Of a DNA stretch of 64,000 nt, positions 52,313 through 62,100 are shown piece by piece. A program made the translations under genes and the position numbers. The notes beneath the pieces were generated by a model. The model did no database searches, was not told where the DNA came from, and saw nothing but the letters and a program-made list of their open reading frames with translations. The stretch is from Thermoplasmata archaeon. GTDB lineage: Archaea; Thermoplasmatota; Thermoplasmata; GCA-020350865. Position 1 is the first letter of the stretch, and each line of letters starts with the position of its first letter. The stretch lies in NCBI GenBank assembly GCA_020348445.1, contig CP070751.1, positions 252,006 through 316,005 of the forward strand, written 5' to 3'.

Positions 52313-53248
52313 TTAAAGGCTTCCCAACATCTCCGAGAATGCCTCAAGCCTCAACTTAACCTGCTTTGTTGTTTTTTTTGGCATGTCACCTTGAATCGTG
52401 AGGAACGGGTAGTTCAGATTCTTTCTAAATATATCGTCCTCAAGAAGGTGATGACATGCAAATTGAGTGTAATGGATTATGCCATCCACCCTTCTTCTTT
52501 TAAGTTCTTTTTCGAGGAATTTTAGCCTGAAATCCAGATTTCTGGCAAAGGTATAGTTGCAATAACTTTTTGCAAGTTCGTCGATATTCACCCCTGAAAG
52601 CCTTACAAATTCATAGGGCAGTTCATCGTAAACCACATGAAGCCCAAGCGATGCCAGATTCTCATGAAAATCAGGGTATATGGGAGGCACACCCAAAAGG
52701 GCTATCCTACTTAAGAAGTCGATATCCTCCTCCTTTACATTCTCAAGCAGCCTTTCAAATTCTGAAATGTCCCCTCTAAGATCGCTTGCTGAGACCATGA
52801 TCTCGAATGCCTTTTCTGCGGAAATCTTTCCAGCAATCCTTTTATCGTCGATCTCTAGAATCTTCTTTTTGATTTCCTTTACTTCCTTGAACGCTTTGTG
52901 TTCTTTTATTCCCCCCAAAAAGACGGTGAGCTCCTCCAACTGATCTTTGAGATAATCAGAGTCATCATCAAAAGGATAGAATAAAAAGAAGGTGGGAAGC
53001 CCTTTCATTTCCACCTTTTGCCCGTCGACGAGAGCATTGTGACAATCACCTCCTGCCACAACCACCAGATACTCAAGTGCAAGCTCATTTTTCAGTATCA
53101 TGTCCCTCCAGATGGCGGTCCAAGCACACAGCTTATTTGATGGCTGCAGATTCGATAGAGGTACGAAATTGTTGATATCACAGGGTTTTTTTCCACAGGC
53201 AAATATCAGCTCAGGTGGAATTAAGGCGGTGATGCCTACTTTTGTCAT
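52313..53248 (-). CDS. 2-Hydroxyacyl-CoA dehydratase / benzoyl-CoA reductase subunit-like protein (HgdB/BcrB type)
   Basis: Proteins of this family carry a [4Fe-4S] cluster and take part in radical dehydration or benzoyl-CoA-type reduction. The 311-residue protein has cysteines at ELIFACGKKPCDIN, NKLCAWTAIWRD and TQFACHHLLEDD, consistent with cluster ligands. GGDCHNALVDGQ and GVPPIYPDF are typical of the family. Only one subunit is present, with no partner and no activator ATPase (HgdC-like) in this window. An earlier start at 53311 would lie upstream of a CGATAAATATCG promoter-like box, so ATG 53248 with AGGAAGG before it is preferred. Confidence 0.78.
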   Translation of the reverse strand: MTKVGITALIPPELIFACGKKPCDINNFVPLSNLQPSNKLCAWTAIWRDMILKNELALEYLVVVAGGDCHNALVDGQKVEMKGLPTFFLFYPFDDDSDYLKDQLEELTVFLGGIKEHKAFKEVKEIKKKILEIDDKRIAGKISAEKAFEIMVSASDLRGDISEFERLLENVKEEDIDFLSRIALLGVPPIYPDFHENLASLGLHVVYDELPYEFVRLSGVNIDELAKSYCNYTFARNLDFRLKFLEKELKRRRVDGIIHYTQFACHHLLEDDIFRKNLNYPFLTIQGDMPKKTTKQVKLRLEAFSEMLGSL

Positions 53249-53402
53249 TTTACTTTCCTTCCTGTCAGGGTGGAGAACAAAGACGAATCCGATATTTATC
53301 GTTTTTGACAAACACTTTTAATAGGAATAAGCCCATGTATCTAATACTATTGTGAGCTCAACACAGATGTCTGATTAAAGAGAATATAAAGGGGAGGATC
53401 AA

Positions 53403-53780
53403 ATGAAGGAATTCAAGATTCAGGTAAAACACCAACCAGGAGAATTGGCAAAGGTAACAGAAACACTTGCGGCAAGAGCAGTCAACATTAAGGCAATAGC
53501 CAGTGAAGCTTTGGGGGAGGACGCCTTCCTTAGGGTTGTGACCAATGATGTTAATACAACCACGAAAGCACTGAAAGAATCAGGGACAAAATATGTGCAG
53601 AACGATTTACTGACATTGTCGCTTATAGACAGGCCAGGAGAGTTGGCCAAGGTGGCCAAAAAACTGGGCAAGGCCAAGATAAACATAGAATCCATCTATA
53701 TTTTGGGCCAAAAGGAGGGCAAAACAGAAGTGGCTTTGGTCGTGGATGATATGAAGAAGGCAAGCAACCTTCTTGGTTAA
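53403..53780 (+). CDS. Two-ACT-domain regulatory protein
   Basis: The 125-residue protein is made of two tandem ACT domains, each starting with an amino-acid-binding-like turn: KHQPGELAKVTETLAARAVNIKAI and DRPGELAKVAKKLGKAKINIESI (landmarks PGELAKV and NI-I). ACT domains bind amino acids and control metabolic enzymes. It has no fused enzyme. A GGGGAGG Shine-Dalgarno sequence lies about 6 nt before the ATG. It is probably a stand-alone allosteric partner; the ligand is unknown. Confidence 0.85.
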   Translation: MKEFKIQVKHQPGELAKVTETLAARAVNIKAIASEALGEDAFLRVVTNDVNTTTKALKESGTKYVQNDLLTLSLIDRPGELAKVAKKLGKAKINIESIYILGQKEGKTEVALVVDDMKKASNLLG

Positions 53781-53863
53781 GTCCGCCCTCTCGCGAAAAT
53801 CCCTTCACATGGTAAGATACCTTTGAAATACTGTATTTCCAGGTTCTCACAAGAGGCCTTTTT

Positions 53864-54883
53864 ATGCATCTTTCAGATTTCGATTATCAGCTACCTACGC
53901 ACTTAATAGCACAAAGACCTGCGGAACCAAGGGACTCCTCAAGGCTAATGGTCATGCAAAGGGACATAATCGAGCATAAGAAATTTCGGGATTTAAAGGA
54001 TTATTTAGATCGTGGAGACATTTTGATTCTCAACGATTCAAAGGTTTTGCCTGCCAGAATTTTCGGAAAAAAAGTGACAGGCGGGAAGGTGGAAGTTCTT
54101 TTAGTTACTAAAGAAGATGAATCTACTTGGGAATGCCTAATAAAAGGTAAAAACATAAAGGAAAATACACGCCTTTTTTTCGGGGATAATGAATTGGTAG
54201 GGAAAATAATGGAGAGAATCGAGGGAGGAAGATATAGGATAGAATTTGAAGCACAAAAAGATCTAGGGGAAATATTAAAGAGAATCGGAAAAATGCCAAC
54301 CCCGCCTTACATAAAGGAGTTACTTTTGGATCAGGACAGATACCAGACTGTGTACGGTAAAGAAAATGGTTCAATTGCCGCGCCTACGGCGGGTCTGCAT
54401 TTTACTGAAGATTTTCTAGCACAGCTTCGCGAAAAGGGAGTGGTTATTACCCCTCTCACCCTCCATGTCAGTGTGGGAACGTTTCTTCCCGTAAAGGTGA
54501 AATACATAAGGGAACACAAGATGGAACCTGAACTTTTTGAAATAGATAACAAAACTGCAAAAACCATAAATTCAGCAAGGGAAGACAAGAAGAAAATAAT
54601 TGCAGTTGGCACCACCACATTAAAGGCTCTTGAGAGTGCCTGCGATGATAATGGTAGAATTTCCGAAACAAAAGGAGAAAGCGATCTGTTTATTTATCCT
54701 GGCTACGAATTCAAGTTCAAATTGGATGGCCTTCTCACAAATTTTCATCTTCCTAAATCCACGCTTATTATGCTCGTTTCAGCTTTTGCAGGAAAGGATA
54801 CTATACTGGATTCTTATAACGTTGCCATAGAACATTCGTACAGATTCTACAGCTTTGGAGACGCCATGTTGATATTAAAGTGA
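53864..54883 (+). CDS. queA: S-adenosylmethionine:tRNA ribosyltransferase-isomerase QueA
   Basis: QueA adds the epoxycyclopentane ring from SAM to preQ1 already placed in tRNA, the penultimate step of queuosine synthesis in bacteria. The 339-residue protein has LSDFDYQLPTHLIAQRP, RDSSRLMV, LILNDSKVLPARIFG, APTAGLHFTEDF, LHVSVGTFLPV, and NFHLPKSTLIMLVSAFAG, the full family signature and normal length. It overlaps the tgt frame (GTGA at 54880-54883), so the two are coupled. It is not a standard archaeal gene, since archaea normally make archaeosine instead. Family assignment is secure. Confidence 0.95.
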   Translation: MHLSDFDYQLPTHLIAQRPAEPRDSSRLMVMQRDIIEHKKFRDLKDYLDRGDILILNDSKVLPARIFGKKVTGGKVEVLLVTKEDESTWECLIKGKNIKENTRLFFGDNELVGKIMERIEGGRYRIEFEAQKDLGEILKRIGKMPTPPYIKELLLDQDRYQTVYGKENGSIAAPTAGLHFTEDFLAQLREKGVVITPLTLHVSVGTFLPVKVKYIREHKMEPELFEIDNKTAKTINSAREDKKKIIAVGTTTLKALESACDDNGRISETKGESDLFIYPGYEFKFKLDGLLTNFHLPKSTLIMLVSAFAGKDTILDSYNVAIEHSYRFYSFGDAMLILK

Positions 54884-54888
54884 TTATA

Positions 54889-55989
54889 ATGTTCGAAATT
54901 GAATATGAGGACGAAAAGTCAGAGGCAAGGGCAGGAACATTAACCGTCAACAATAGAATCTTCGAAACTCCTGGATTCCTACCTGTTGCCACAAAGGCAG
55001 ATGTAAAGCTCATCTCCCCTGATGAGTTACAGGAGATCGGAGCTTCGGGAGTCATCACAAACGCCCTTGTTCTTTTCCTAAGACCGGGCCTTGAGGTAGT
55101 TGAAGCAGCAGGCGACATTCACAAGTTCATGTCATGGGACGGTATCGTCTTCTCGGACAGCGGCGGCTTTCAGATGCTCAACTCCGACTTTCTTGTGAAG
55201 GTCACAGAAGAACTAGTAACATTTAAATCACCATTTACAGGTTCCATACTTGATTTTTCCCCAGAATTATGCGTTGAAATCCAGATGCGGTTAGGTTCTG
55301 ATATTGCCATGGTACTTGACGACTGCCCTTCATATGGAAGCAGTTACGATGATATCTTAGCATCGACAAAACGAACCCTTTTCTGGGCAAAGAGATTTAG
55401 AGATTCCCATAAAAACCAGTCCCAGGAAGTCTTTGGAATTGTCCAGGGCGGGGTGTTTAAGGATTTGAGGGATAATTGTGCAGAGAGTCTTGTAAAAATG
55501 GATTTTGACGGATACGCGATCGGGGGGCTTTGCATCGGTGAGCCCAAGGATGTGATGCACGAGGTAATCCAGAAAACGACACCTCTTTTACCTCCCCAAA
55601 AACCCAGGTATTTAATGGGTGTGGGTTCCCCGGAGGACATGCTCAAGGCAATATCATGCGGGGTTGACATCTTTGATTCTGTTTTTCCCACAAGAAACGC
55701 CAGGCACAACACTGTGTACACCAAGAACGGAAAGGTGAATTTGGGTAAGGAGAAGTTCAACTCGGATATTGGGCCTATTGATGAAGGATGCAAGTGCTAC
55801 ACCTGCAGCAAGTTTTCACTGTCCTATGTAAATCATCTACTTCGGGAGTACGAGTACTTTGGCATGCGGTTGGCAACCATACACAACCTGCATTTTCTCG
55901 TGAATCTGATGAAGGAGGCAAGAGAGGCCATTTTAGAGGGAAGGTTCGAGGGATTTAAAGGGGAATTTCTACAAAATTATAAATTTTAA
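54889..55989 (+). CDS. tgt: Bacterial-type tRNA-guanine transglycosylase
   Basis: TGT exchanges guanine for preQ1 (or preQ0) in tRNA. The 366-residue protein is bacterial in layout: FSDSGGFQM, VLDDCPSYG (the binding-pocket Asp-x-Cys), GIVQGG, GGLCIGEPK, DSVFPTRNARHN with the nucleophile Asp, and the zinc motif CKCYTCSKF with a distal His in ATIHNLHF. It lacks the C-terminal PUA domain and length (about 500-600 residues) of archaeal TgtA. ATG at 54889 was chosen over GTG 54880. It is coupled to queA. Confidence 0.94.
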   Translation: MFEIEYEDEKSEARAGTLTVNNRIFETPGFLPVATKADVKLISPDELQEIGASGVITNALVLFLRPGLEVVEAAGDIHKFMSWDGIVFSDSGGFQMLNSDFLVKVTEELVTFKSPFTGSILDFSPELCVEIQMRLGSDIAMVLDDCPSYGSSYDDILASTKRTLFWAKRFRDSHKNQSQEVFGIVQGGVFKDLRDNCAESLVKMDFDGYAIGGLCIGEPKDVMHEVIQKTTPLLPPQKPRYLMGVGSPEDMLKAISCGVDIFDSVFPTRNARHNTVYTKNGKVNLGKEKFNSDIGPIDEGCKCYTCSKFSLSYVNHLLREYEYFGMRLATIHNLHFLVNLMKEAREAILEGRFEGFKGEFLQNYKF

Positions 55990-56062
55990 TTGTCCGATTC
56001 CTTTTGAAAGTAAAAAAACAGATTAATTAGCCTGCACACCGAAAGAAATTCCAAATACCCAA

Positions 56063-56073
56063 AAATATTTAAA
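56063..56073 (+). promoter_or_regulatory. TATA-like box before the giant surface-protein gene
   Basis: AAATATTTAAA precedes the giant gene by about 98 nt. A second box, AAATATATG, lies at 56090-56098. Either would give a leader of roughly 40-75 nt, unlike the leaderless genes elsewhere in the window. Confidence 0.4.
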
Positions 56074-56099
56074 GAGATACCATTACCGAAAAATATATG

Positions 56100-56116
56100 C
56101 CATCAAATTCTGATGG
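56100..56116 (+). promoter_or_regulatory. Leader hairpin before the giant surface-protein gene
   Basis: CCATCA and TGATGG form a perfect six-base stem with a five-base loop, about 50 nt before the ATG and just after the second TATA-like box. It may be a 5' leader structure that stabilises or controls a highly expressed surface-protein mRNA. The short stem could occur by chance. Confidence 0.3.
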
Positions 56117-56165
56117 GGACTCATCCATTCTATCTTAATAAAAGGTAGATAAAGGAGGGATTGTC

Positions 56166-59100
56166 ATGGAAAAAGTAAGAAAGAAGAGTTTTAATGGCAG
56201 ATTTAAAAAAGGAATAACCACGGTGTTTATCACCATATTTTTAGTGTCTTCGATGTTTGTACCTTTGGATATGATGCAGGAAGCAAAAGCACATACAGGA
56301 GACAAGATCAGGTCTCCAATGACGACAACGCCACCAACAATAGATGGAAATTTCACTCCTGGGGAATGGAACGATGCGGTAATGATCGATCTCACCACAA
56401 TTCCTGGAAATATGGTGGGCTCATATATGTATGTCATGAACAACGACACTTGTCTTTTCATTCTTTACGATGCTTTCGGTGATAATACCAATGATCCCAT
56501 GGATGGCACGGCTGCGGGATTTGACACCAATCACGATGGAGTAAACGGCCCAAATGATGGTGATGATGATTACTTTTACTTTGGCGGCCCCATGGTAGGC
56601 GAGGGACATTATGATTATAACATGCTTATTATGGATTGGCAGGAGCATTGCTCTCCGTTTTCAGATCCTGGCCTCGCCGCGGCCATGGGATTCAACACAA
56701 CACCCAACAGTGGCAGCGATCACAGAATATATGAATGGTCAATACCCTTGGATCAACTCGATGCATCTCTTGGAGACATTATAGGTTTTGCAGCGGGCTG
56801 TCAATTAATGCCAGGCGTTTATGATGCCGATTCAGGCAACTATGACCAGTGGCCAGTGAATCTACCCCCAATTCCCCTGGATCAATACGGCAATTTAATT
56901 ATAGGAGGCCCATACAACGTTGACATAAAACCAGAAAAACAGACAAAATATGGCCTTGCAGGGCAGGAAACCTCATATAAGTTAAGGATAAACAATACCG
57001 GAATCAACCCTGACATTTTTGACCTCACATACCTTTCATCTCTAGGGTGGAGTGTAACGTTTTACGATGCCAGTTGGAATCCGCTGGTTGATAACGGAGG
57101 TGGCCCTGAGGTGGATACTGGATCCGTAGCAGCGAAAACTTCGGTTGTCATCCATGCTAACATCTCTGTTCCCCTTTTAGCAAATCCTGGTGACATCGAT
57201 ATCACGATAATACAGGGCAATTCATCCGGTGATCCCACTGTTAACGACACCACCAGCTTGAGAACGCAGGTGGTATACAATATAGACTGGTTCGATGGTT
57301 TCGAAGCTGGTTGGGATGCATGGACAGCGCAGGTCATTAGACCGAGTTTCCCCTCTCCAACAATATGGGAGATAGGCGATCCCAGTGGAACAGGACCCGG
57401 CACAGCTTTCAATTACACCAACTGCTCCGGAACCAATATTAATGATGCTTATTACATGAATGCAGACATCTGTTTAATTTCACCCTATGTCCAGCTTGGA
57501 TCAGGATATCAAATATTATCGTTCTATCAATGGTATTATATGGATACAATGGGTGACGATGGCGGTTTCGTGGAGATATCAGTAAATGACAATCCCTGGG
57601 TACAGATCTGGCCAGATATAGAGTATCCATGGGTTGGTGGATATCTAGGTGGTTATAATACTGATGGCTACTCGGGAATAAGCAGTGGCTGGGAATATGA
57701 TGAGTACGATTTAAGCCCATATGCAAACCAGGTCGTACGGGTGAGGTTCCACTTTGCAGCAAGCGACTGGCATGGTGGGGACGACGGATGGTATATTGAT
57801 GATGTTTTTATGGGCAGCCCGCCACCTTACAGACTCGATCTTGAACCAGATTACCAGATAGGAACCGGCAATGCAGGCACAGATGTGAGTTATGTTCTAA
57901 CAGTTACAAATAATGGAGCCGACGATGACGCATACGATCTAAGTAGCGGAGGCACATGGGGCGTGACCATAAGGGATATAACAGATACATGGGATATTTT
58001 CAGCATCTTCGTTGCCAGTGGCAACAGTGCTGACTTCATTGCTAAAGTGACAATACCGGGTTTAGCTTCTCCCGGAGATTTCGATGTTTCCTCCATCAAA
58101 GCCTCTTCCCAGAACGATACCTCAAAGAGTGAAAAGGCTGAGGTTGAAACCAATGTCCCTGAGATACCTCCTTGGTTCGATGATATGGAATTTGGGCCTG
58201 GATGGTGGAAAAATCAAACAGACGGTGATGGCACTGAATGGCAATTGGGAGACCCCTCACTTGGAGCATACGGTCCTCCTAAATCCTATTCACCAATTAA
58301 CTGCTGGGGAACGAACATAGCTTCCAACTACACAATTGGCGGGGAGTGCAATCTTACCACAGCCTATATTGACCTTACATGGGCAGCAAATGCAAATCTA
58401 TCTTTCTGGCACTGGTACGATATAAATGGTTTTTGGACTGATGGTGGATGGGTGGAGGTCAGTGACGATTACGGCAGCACCTGGATACCCATCGAACCTT
58501 TGGGAGGTTACCCCGACATAAATGATTGGGGAATCCCTTGTTATGCAGGAAGCAGCGTTAAGTGGATCAGGGCAGACTTCGACCTCTCTGATTATACAGG
58601 TTCCGTGATACAGCTTCGGTTCCACTTCCTAGATGCCGACTGGGACGGTGTGGAGCGTGCGGGATGGTACGTAGATGACATAATGATATATGCTTCTAAG
58701 TACGGAGTCGATATAGAACCTAATTCCTTTGGCTTTGGGGATGCCGGGGATACTGTCGAGTACATCCTTACCGTGACGAACACAGGTGATTTGGATGATT
58801 CGTTTACTCTTTCAGTTTCCGGAAATACTTGGCCCACCACGATATATGATTCTACTGGAACTTTTGTCATTACCAACACTGGTTTCTTGGGAGCTAATAA
58901 CAGTATCGACATAATGATAAAGGTCGATATACCGATAGGAGCTAACCCGGGAGACTTCGACATTTCCAAAATCACGGCAACATCAGACAACGATACTGGG
59001 ATGTTTGCCAGTGTAAGGCTGGATACTAACTATCCGGTTATGCCACTGTGGTTCGACGATATGGAGTCAGGGAAAGGAGGGTGGCGGCCATGGAACAACA

Positions 59101-62100
59101 ATCGAGGCACTTCATGGCAGCTGGGCAATCCTTCTGGTTTTGGACCGGGTTCAGCCTATTCATTGCCTAACTGCTGGGGCACGAATTTAGTGACCGACTA
59201 CACAACTTCCGCGGAAGCGACATTAAGAATGCCATATTTGGATCTGAGGCTGGCTCAGGAAGCTAATTTGACATTCATGCACTGGTATGATATAAACGGT
59301 GTTTGGAATGATGGAGGTTGGGTGGAGGTGAGCCTTGATAATGGCCAAACATGGATGAGGATATATCCTGAGGGCGGTTATCCTGATATCGATGGCAATT
59401 GGTTTGATGGTTGCTATGCCGGGACAACAGCGGCCTGGACAAAAGCTGAATTCAATCTTACAGCCTTCGTGGGAAATATCATACTCATTCGTTTCAGGCT
59501 CTATGATTACATGTGGGACGGTCCCATGGAGGGAGCCGGCTGGTACATCGACGATGTCAATGTATCAGCTACTTATCTTGCCTATGGCGTTGACCTGACC
59601 CCTGATATAGATTCTATAATCGCCTCTGACGGAACAAGTGTTCTTTATCTTATGACAGCAACCAACATGGGAACCGCAGGTCCAGACACATTCAATCTAA
59701 ACTACCTGGCTATGCTTGGATGGTCGGCGGCATTCTATGATCTTTCAATGACTCCGATAACATCCGTAGGTCCCATTGACACCAGCAATTCAATGGATTT
59801 CTATGTGAATGTGACCATACCAATAGGAGAATTACCTGGAACCATTGAAAGGACCATAGTGATAGCAACCTCGCAAAACGATTCATCCTTCCCTCCAGCC
59901 GATGACAATTCATTTCTGTTCACACAGGTCCTTGCACCGATACTATTTGTAGATGATGATGGTGGTATAGACACAGAGGCCAATTTCACTACAGCCTTAG
60001 ATGATGGAGGTTATAGTTATAATGTGTGGAATTACCAGGTACTTGGCGAATTGAGTTTAAGTGATCTTCAACAACATGAAGTTATTATATGGGGAACTGG
60101 GAACACAGAAGATGATTTGACAGAGGGAACACTTACACCCACAGACAGGATGAACCTCGGTAATTATTTGGATGGCGGTGGTCGCCTTTATCTCTCAAGT
60201 AGCCTTGCAGGTGCGGACGCAGTAAACTATTGGAGTGGAACCGATTTCTGGTTGTCATGGTACCAGACCTATCTGCACTCCGACTTTGTTGATATTTTTG
60301 GAGGCCCCTCTACCATTAATGGAGTAACTTCGGATCCCATTAGCGATGGATTGAATTACAACCTCTACCAAGGAGATTACAATCCAAACCTCATGCAGGT
60401 TTGGACTCACCACAACCCCGTAAATGATGGAATAACGTTTTTCACTGAACCCTGGCCTTCGAATGTTGCTACAAGAGCCGATACCGGGACCAACAGGGTC
60501 GTCTATACTGGATTCGATTTCTCTGCAGTTGACGGGGTCGCAAACAGGGCAACTTTAATGGACAGGATTCTCAAGTGGTTGCTTTTCGGTGACTTGCCCT
60601 ATGTAATCGAGACCGATCCCACCCATGGAGCCAGCGGAATTGTAGTTGATCAAGATGTGGTTGTAATCTACTCCGAGAGTATGAACACGAGTGTGGAACC
60701 AACGTTATCGCAGGTTGGAGGCCCTGATCCAGGTGGATGGACGTTCTCGGGATGGTCCACAACCTACATTACAGACGACACGGCTACCTGGACCCACAAC
60801 AGCTGGTCACCCAGCCAGACTGTCAATATGAGCGTTTCAGGCGGCGAAGACTTAGAGGGGAATTCAGCATCTGAATATCTGTTCAACTTCACTATTGTCG
60901 CATCAGCTGATCCGTGGGCTTTTGCCACAGGACCCACATCAACTGGAACGAACGCGACTTTGCCGCAAATAACATACAATTTCGGTAACAGTCCCACGAA
61001 CGTGCAGATATATTGGAGCAATGATGGCGGCAGCACCTGGAACATGTGGGGTTCAGATAATTCCGTGGACGGTTCATGGACCCCAGGCAGTCCATTATCA
61101 ACGTCAGGTACATACTATTGGTCAGCCAGGGCAATGGGTGGTTCAAGCGAACCTCCACCTAGTGGGCCTGGAGACATCGAGGCAGGCCCATACGTTCTTG
61201 ATATCGATGCACCCACGATATTTTCCACAGATCCTGTAGATGGGGCAACAGATGTGAGCACTGCCGCAGGGACTTATGTTATCGAATTCAGTGAGCCCAT
61301 GAGTTTGACAGGTACAGATCCACTTTCAAATCTTCCGGGTATAATGTGGACCTGGGATTCTTCAGGTCTCTGGCTCAATGGAACATATACTGTTCTTTCA
61401 TCAAGTACAACTTATTACGTGAACCTAACAGACCGGGGATTCATAGATGCAGCGGGCAACCATCTAACAGGGGACATGTACAAGAATTTCACAACCATGT
61501 CAGTTCCCTGGGCCACTGCAACTGGTCCCACATCCTCAGGCACCAATGTTTCAACCCCCACGATCACATATGATCAAACCGACGGTCCCACGAGTGTGGA
61601 GATATACTGGAGTGATAATGGAGGCACCACTTGGAACCTGTGGGGTACCGACTCAAGTGTAGACGGCTCCTGGTCACCAGGCAGTCCATTACCCGCCTCT
61701 GGAACATACTATTGGAGTGCGAGAGCAATAGGCCCTCCAAGTGAATCGGTTCCAATTGATTTCGGAGATATCGAGGCTGGCACTTATGTTCTTGATATAG
61801 ATTCGCCCACGATTATTTCCACAACTCCTTTGGATGAGGCAACAGGTGTAAGTACTGCAGCAGGAACTTATATTATCGAATTCATTGAACCCATGGCCTT
61901 GACTGGAACAGACCCACTTTCGGATCTTCCGGGAGTCTCTTGGAGCTGGGATCCCTTGGGCCTATGGCTTAACGGGACATATACTGCTCTTTCTCCCGGT
62001 ACAACCTACTATGTCAATCTTACGGACCTAGGATTTACTGATGCGTATGGTAATCACCTTACAGGTGATATGTACAAGAATTTCACAACCACCTCTGATC

